A DNA stretch of 8,433 nucleotides from UBA946 sp031550725. Its GTDB lineage: Bacteria > Bacillota > Clostridia > Oscillospirales > Ruminococcaceae. The notes under the pieces are model-generated. The model worked only from the letters and a program-made list of their open reading frames with translations. It made no database searches and had not been told where the DNA came from. Numbering within the stretch: position 1 is the first letter of the stretch; each line of letters begins with the position of its first letter. The stretch spans positions 1 to 8,433 of the forward strand of contig JAVBOH010000030.1 of the NCBI GenBank assembly GCA_031550725.1. The letters are read 5' to 3'. Of this stretch, positions 6,369-8,433 are shown one piece after another. The position numbers and the translations under genes were made by a program.

Positions 6369-7115
6369 TTATCCTTCCTTGCCATTCTTAATATAAGCAA
6401 GTGTCAAAATAATAAATACATATGACTGGATAACGCCTGAGAACAAGTCAAAATAAATTGACAGCACAGCCGGTACACCGACCTGAAAAATATTAAAGTA
6501 GTAAACCTCGGACGACAATCCGATTAATCCATACAGCGCAGCACTCGCCGCTGCTAATGCAGTATAAATCAGCGCTGTGATGATACCGCCGCCTGATAAA
6601 TTACCGAAAAGACGCATTGCCATGGAAACAGGTGTCGCAAATTCGCTGAGAATGTTAAATGGCGTAAGTATCGGAGGAGATGCAAGACCTTTTAAGTATC
6701 CGCCAATTCCGTTGTATTTGATTTTGTTGTATAAAATCATTGCAAACGTCATTGCCGCAAGTGATCCGGTAAAACTTATGTCGGATGGTACAGCCCTGAA
6801 ACCAAGCAAACCTATCAACGAACCCAAAAGTATAAAAATAAAAATGGCAGTCAGATAAGGTGCATAATATTTGCGAAGTCCTGTACCAAGATTTTCATCT
6901 ACAAACTTGTTCATAAAGTTTACAGCCATTTCGGCAACAGCTTGCCTTTTAGTTGTAGGAACTCTTTTCAGATTGCTTCCAAGCCATATTACAAGTGCAG
7001 AAATAATAATCATAACAATCCAGCTGTTGAACAGTGTTTCTGTTATGTTAAGTGTTAATCCGCCAAATGTAAGCCTAAAGACTATACGAGGACCTTCAAT
7101 GCTGAAATTATCCAA
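6369..7115 (-). CDS. atpB: F1Fo ATP synthase a subunit
   Basis: This is the a subunit, the stator channel that passes ions to and from the c-ring. The 248 residues contain five to six hydrophobic segments (about 27-46, 86-106, 114-130, 160-200 and 205-245). The essential arginine is Arg168 in SMAMRLFGNLSGG, preceded by the typical LTPFNILSEFATPV. At the place of E. coli Glu219, nine residues after the arginine, there is Gly177. The start is TTG at 7115, since no nearby ATG exists; GGGAGG about 10 bases upstream supports it. That ribosome binding site lies within the last codons of atpI (gap 6 bases), suggesting coupled translation. Confidence 0.97.
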   Translation of the reverse strand: MDNFSIEGPRIVFRLTFGGLTLNITETLFNSWIVMIIISALVIWLGSNLKRVPTTKRQAVAEMAVNFMNKFVDENLGTGLRKYYAPYLTAIFIFILLGSLIGLLGFRAVPSDISFTGSLAAMTFAMILYNKIKYNGIGGYLKGLASPPILTPFNILSEFATPVSMAMRLFGNLSGGGIITALIYTALAAASAALYGLIGLSSEVYYFNIFQVGVPAVLSIYFDLFSGVIQSYVFIILTLAYIKNGKEG

Positions 7116-7121
7116 TGAAAT

Positions 7122-7517
7122 TTAACCTCCCTTCCTGTTTTTAAACGCCGCATCCAACGTATAAATAACTTTAGGAAAAAACTGCGGGATTATTGCAGCA
7201 AACAAATTAATGTATGAGCATTTAATCGCACACATAAAAAGCACTGCCATGATGCCAAATCGCAAAAGATATGATAAAAACATATATCTTTTTGCAGAAC
7301 CCATGGGCCTTTCCACAGCTCTCTCGGAAGATAACCCTAAAATGACGAAATTCAAGAGCATTACAAATGTACCCAAAAGAAGTCCGATAGGTATTTCCCA
7401 TCCTAATTTATATATGGGGAGCGTCGCTATAAATATGATGCCGTCCAGAATTAATGCACGGGGCATGATAAAAGAAAGTTCCTTATTTATCATATCACTG
7501 AACAATTTTATCTGCAC
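7122..7517 (-). CDS. atpI: ATP synthase subunit I (AtpI-like membrane protein)
   Basis: This is a small four-helix membrane protein in the usual atpI position, first in the operon. Hydrophobic segments lie at about 21-38, 42-62, 78-98 and 102-121, and the second has the LLLGTFVMLLNFVILG pattern typical of the ATP synthase I family. AtpI proteins are thought to help assemble the c-ring or supply Mg2+; they are poorly conserved, so the call rests on position, length (131 residues) and topology. The start is GTG at 7517, supported by AAGGAAGTG a few bases upstream and a promoter only about 40 bases away. The gene ends with codons for RKGG whose bases serve as the atpB ribosome binding site. Confidence 0.88.
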   Translation of the reverse strand: MQIKLFSDMINKELSFIMPRALILDGIIFIATLPIYKLGWEIPIGLLLGTFVMLLNFVILGLSSERAVERPMGSAKRYMFLSYLLRFGIMAVLFMCAIKCSYINLFAAIIPQFFPKVIYTLDAAFKNRKGG

Positions 7518-7554
7518 CTAATCACTTCCTTAAAACATCAAAACTATGCTTTAC

Positions 7555-7583
7555 ATTATAACACACTCGCCACCATTTTGCAA
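7555..7583 (-). promoter_or_regulatory. Promoter of the atp operon
   Basis: On the minus strand the -35 is TTGCAA (7578-7583, four of six consensus bases), the spacer is 17 bases and the -10 is a perfect TATAAT (7555-7560). TG one base before the -10 makes it an extended -10 promoter, which compensates for the weaker -35. The start of transcription would be near 7548, leaving a leader of about 30 bases before the GTG of atpI. The promoter is back-to-back with that of tRNA-Pro, about 120 bases away. Confidence 0.82.
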
Positions 7584-7591
7584 CAAAGTGA

Positions 7592-7610
7592 TTGCTAAAT
7601 ATTTGCTAAA
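7592..7610. repeat. Direct repeat TTGCTAAA x2 upstream of the atp promoter
   Basis: TTGCTAAA occurs at 7592-7599 and 7603-7610, eleven bases apart, about one helical turn. The pair ends nine bases upstream of the atp -35. It could be a binding site for an activator or an AT-rich upstream element. The rest of 7611-7705 is AT-rich spacer between the divergent promoters and shows no convincing gene. Confidence 0.35.
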
Positions 7611-7705
7611 AACGAATAACTGTAAATACTTATAAATAGGTAGGGGGTGTTATTATGCAACAATGCTTTTGTATGTGAACGTTTTGTTAATTATAAAAAA
7701 ACCTA

Positions 7706-7734
7706 TTGACTTTTTTTCATAACTGTTGTATACT
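7706..7734 (+). promoter_or_regulatory. Promoter of tRNA-Pro
   Basis: TTGACT (7706-7711), a 17-base spacer and TATACT (7729-7734) make a near-consensus sigma-A promoter. Transcription should start near 7741 and reach the tRNA after about 93 bases. It is divergent from the atp promoter. Confidence 0.88.
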
Positions 7735-7792
7735 AATAAAGCTGTTTGATGACGCAAGCGCAGAGTTAAGAAAATAGGGCTTATATTCTAAA

Positions 7793-7821
7793 GCACACAA
7801 TGTTAGGAATTCTATGTGTGC
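7793..7821 (+). repeat. Hairpin in the tRNA-Pro leader
   Basis: GCACACA (7793-7799) and TGTGTGC (7815-7821) form a perfect 7-bp stem with a 15-base loop, ending 12 bases before the tRNA. It may be a processing signal for the precursor. There is no T run, so it is not a terminator. Confidence 0.5.
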
Positions 7822-7833
7822 AACGTCAACGAA

Positions 7834-7910
7834 CGGGGCGTAACTCAGTTTGGTAGAGTGCTTGGTTTGGGACCAAGATGCCGCAGGTTCAAGTCCTGTC
7901 GCCCCGACCA
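7834..7910 (+). tRNA. tRNA-Pro (UGG)
   Basis: This is a complete 77-base tRNA with encoded CCA. The acceptor stem CGGGGCG (7834-7840) pairs with CGCCCCG (7900-7906). The anticodon stem is CTTGG/CCAAG around the loop TTTGGGA, and the anticodon TGG (7868-7870) reads CCA and, through wobble, other proline codons. The D-arm contains AACTCAGTTTGGTAGAGT and the T loop GTTCAAG. Its antisense gives the spurious frame often mistaken for a protein containing GATGLEPAASW. Confidence 0.98.
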
Positions 7911-7930
7911 TTTTCTTTTTTAAAGAAAAT
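7910..7930 (+). terminator. AT-rich hairpin after tRNA-Pro, possible weak terminator
   Basis: ATTTTCTTT (7910-7918) pairs perfectly with AAAGAAAAT (7922-7930) around TTT. The T-rich left arm follows directly on the GC-rich acceptor end of tRNA-Pro. Together, the tRNA stem and the T run could also release RNA polymerase. No U run follows the hairpin, so termination may be partial and some transcripts may continue into tRNA-Thr and tRNA-Tyr. Confidence 0.35.
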
Positions 7931-7967
7931 AATAAAATGAACAATTTGTAAATCTTAAATATTTCAC

Positions 7968-7996
7968 TTGACATCGAGCGTTCGATGTGATATAAT
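7968..7996 (+). promoter_or_regulatory. Perfect-consensus promoter of tRNA-Thr and tRNA-Tyr
   Basis: TTGACA (7968-7973), exactly 17 bases, and TATAAT (7991-7996) match the sigma-A consensus at all twelve hexamer positions. Transcription should start near 8003, about 47 bases before tRNA-Thr. A near-perfect palindrome occupies the end of the -35 and most of the spacer (see 7971-7988), which suggests repressor control. Confidence 0.93.
7971..7988. promoter_or_regulatory. 18-bp palindrome inside the tRNA-Thr/Tyr promoter, candidate operator
   Basis: ACATCGA (7971-7977) and TCGATGT (7982-7988) are perfect inverted repeats around GCGT; eight of the nine symmetric pairs match. The site covers the last half of the -35 and the first 15 spacer bases, so a bound dimer would block RNA polymerase. 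It does not have the GAAC-N4-GTTC layout of the Bacillus LexA box. The regulator is unknown. Confidence 0.5.
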
Positions 7997-8049
7997 AATT
8001 AAGTCGTTTGGAAAGAACGTTTAAAATTAATATAATATTGAATATTTAA

Positions 8050-8125
8050 GCTGGTGTAGCTCAGTTGGTAGAGCAATTGATTTGTAATCAATAGGTCGTG
8101 GGTTCAAGTCCCTCCACCAGCTCCA
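8050..8125 (+). tRNA. tRNA-Thr (UGU)
   Basis: This is a complete 76-base tRNA with encoded CCA. The acceptor stem GCTGGTG (8050-8056) pairs with CACCAGC (8115-8121), and the D stem is GCTC/GAGC. The anticodon stem ATTGA/TCAAT encloses TTTGTAA, with anticodon TGT at 8083-8085 for threonine ACA-type codons. The T arm has GTGGG/TCCCT-side pairing and TTCAAGT in the loop. It lies 12 bases before tRNA-Tyr on the same transcript. Confidence 0.98.
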
Positions 8126-8137
8126 GAAAACAAAAAT

Positions 8138-8222
8138 GGGAGATTTCCCGAGTGGCTAAAGGGGGCAGACTGTAAATCTGTTGTCTACGACTTCGATGGT
8201 TCGAATCCATCATCTCCCACCA
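8138..8222 (+). tRNA. tRNA-Tyr (GUA)
   Basis: This is a complete 85-base class II tRNA with encoded CCA. The acceptor GGGAGAT (8138-8144) pairs with ATCTCCC (8212-8218). The anticodon stem GCAGA/TCTGT encloses CTGTAAA with anticodon GTA (8172-8174). The long variable arm at about 8182-8194 is as expected for bacterial tRNA-Tyr, and the T stem is GATGG/CCATC. Confidence 0.98.
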
Positions 8223-8292
8223 TTACTTTTATATTTAACTAATTTATTTTATGCTAAAAATTCTTTTAAGGTTCTCTATAAATTTAAAAAAT

Positions 8293-8327
8293 AAAATCTG
8301 TCTTTAAAAGATAGATTTTTTTGTTTT
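8293..8327 (+). terminator. Intrinsic terminator after tRNA-Tyr
   Basis: AAATCTGTCTT (8294-8304) pairs with AAGATAGATTT (8308-8318) over 11 positions, one of them G-U, with a three-base loop, followed by TTTT-G-TTTT. It ends the Thr-Tyr unit about 70 bases after tRNA-Tyr. The rest of 8223-8411 is very AT-rich with no gene. Confidence 0.85.
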
Positions 8328-8411
8328 AAATAATATAAATTAACAAAAAATTAAAAATTATTATTTAAAATAAATAATTAAAATTAAAATCAAATATTTT
8401 AAAATTTTATA

Positions 8412-8433
8412 TTGACATATTTTTGTTATATTG
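8412..8433 (+). promoter_or_regulatory. Partial promoter (-35) at the right edge
   Basis: A perfect TTGACA lies at 8412-8417, preceded by a long A/T tract (8330-8411) that could act as an UP element. Sixteen spacer bases are visible, so a -10 would begin at or just beyond the window edge. It follows a terminator, which fits a new rightward unit, possibly another RNA gene or operon. Confidence 0.5.

Noticed and set aside
7655..7678. Seven-codon plus-strand frame MQQCFCM with GGGGGTG upstream
   Set aside because: The ribosome binding site spacing is good, but there is no convincing promoter, the peptide is too short to judge, and it lies in the spacer between divergent promoters.
7717..7974. 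An 85-residue minus-strand open frame containing GATGLEPAASW
   Set aside because: It is antisense to tRNA-Pro. The readable motif is simply the reverse translation of the conserved tRNA, and frames like it are a known source of false protein annotations.

Overview
The window is an AT-rich stretch of a low-GC Gram-positive anaerobe, most likely a gut-type member of the Clostridia (perhaps Oscillospirales; the family-level guess is weak). The evidence is the codon use, GGAGG-type ribosome binding sites, consensus sigma-A promoters, encoded tRNA CCA ends, and a c subunit of the kind found in sodium-motive anaerobes.

Positions 288-7517, minus strand, hold a complete F1Fo ATP synthase operon in the classical order atpI-atpB-atpE-atpF-atpH-atpA-atpG-atpD-atpC. 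It is read from a promoter at 7555-7583 towards a strong hairpin terminator at 212-252. All nine genes look intact. Fo (AtpB, AtpE, AtpF, with AtpI as likely assembly factor) is the membrane ion channel and rotor. F1 (AtpA, AtpD, AtpG, AtpC) is the catalytic head, and AtpH ties the head to the AtpF stalk. The c subunit has Glu37 plus Glu70-Thr71-Thr72 and Tyr75. This is the two-carboxylate variant of the sodium-binding signature, so the enzyme is probably Na+-coupled.

The unusual parts lie between the genes. The atpH-atpA gap holds three tandem copies of a ~48-bp unit that begins inside the last codons and stop of atpH. The atpA-atpG gap holds an ~80-bp inverted-repeat element resembling a miniature mobile element. 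The atpE-atpF gap holds two hairpins.

To the right (7584-8433, plus strand) are two small tRNA units. tRNA-Pro(UGG) has its own promoter and a ~93-nt leader with a hairpin. tRNA-Thr(UGU) and tRNA-Tyr(GUA) share a perfect-consensus promoter whose -35 and spacer contain a nearly perfect 18-bp palindrome; they are followed by an intrinsic terminator. A further promoter -35 sits at the right edge.

To the left (1-287) there is no complete gene. The stretch holds the operon terminator, two other hairpins, and a probable outward promoter and ribosome binding site for a minus-strand gene beginning just beyond the edge. I found no clearly new multi-gene system; the window is a housekeeping locus with odd intergenic elements.
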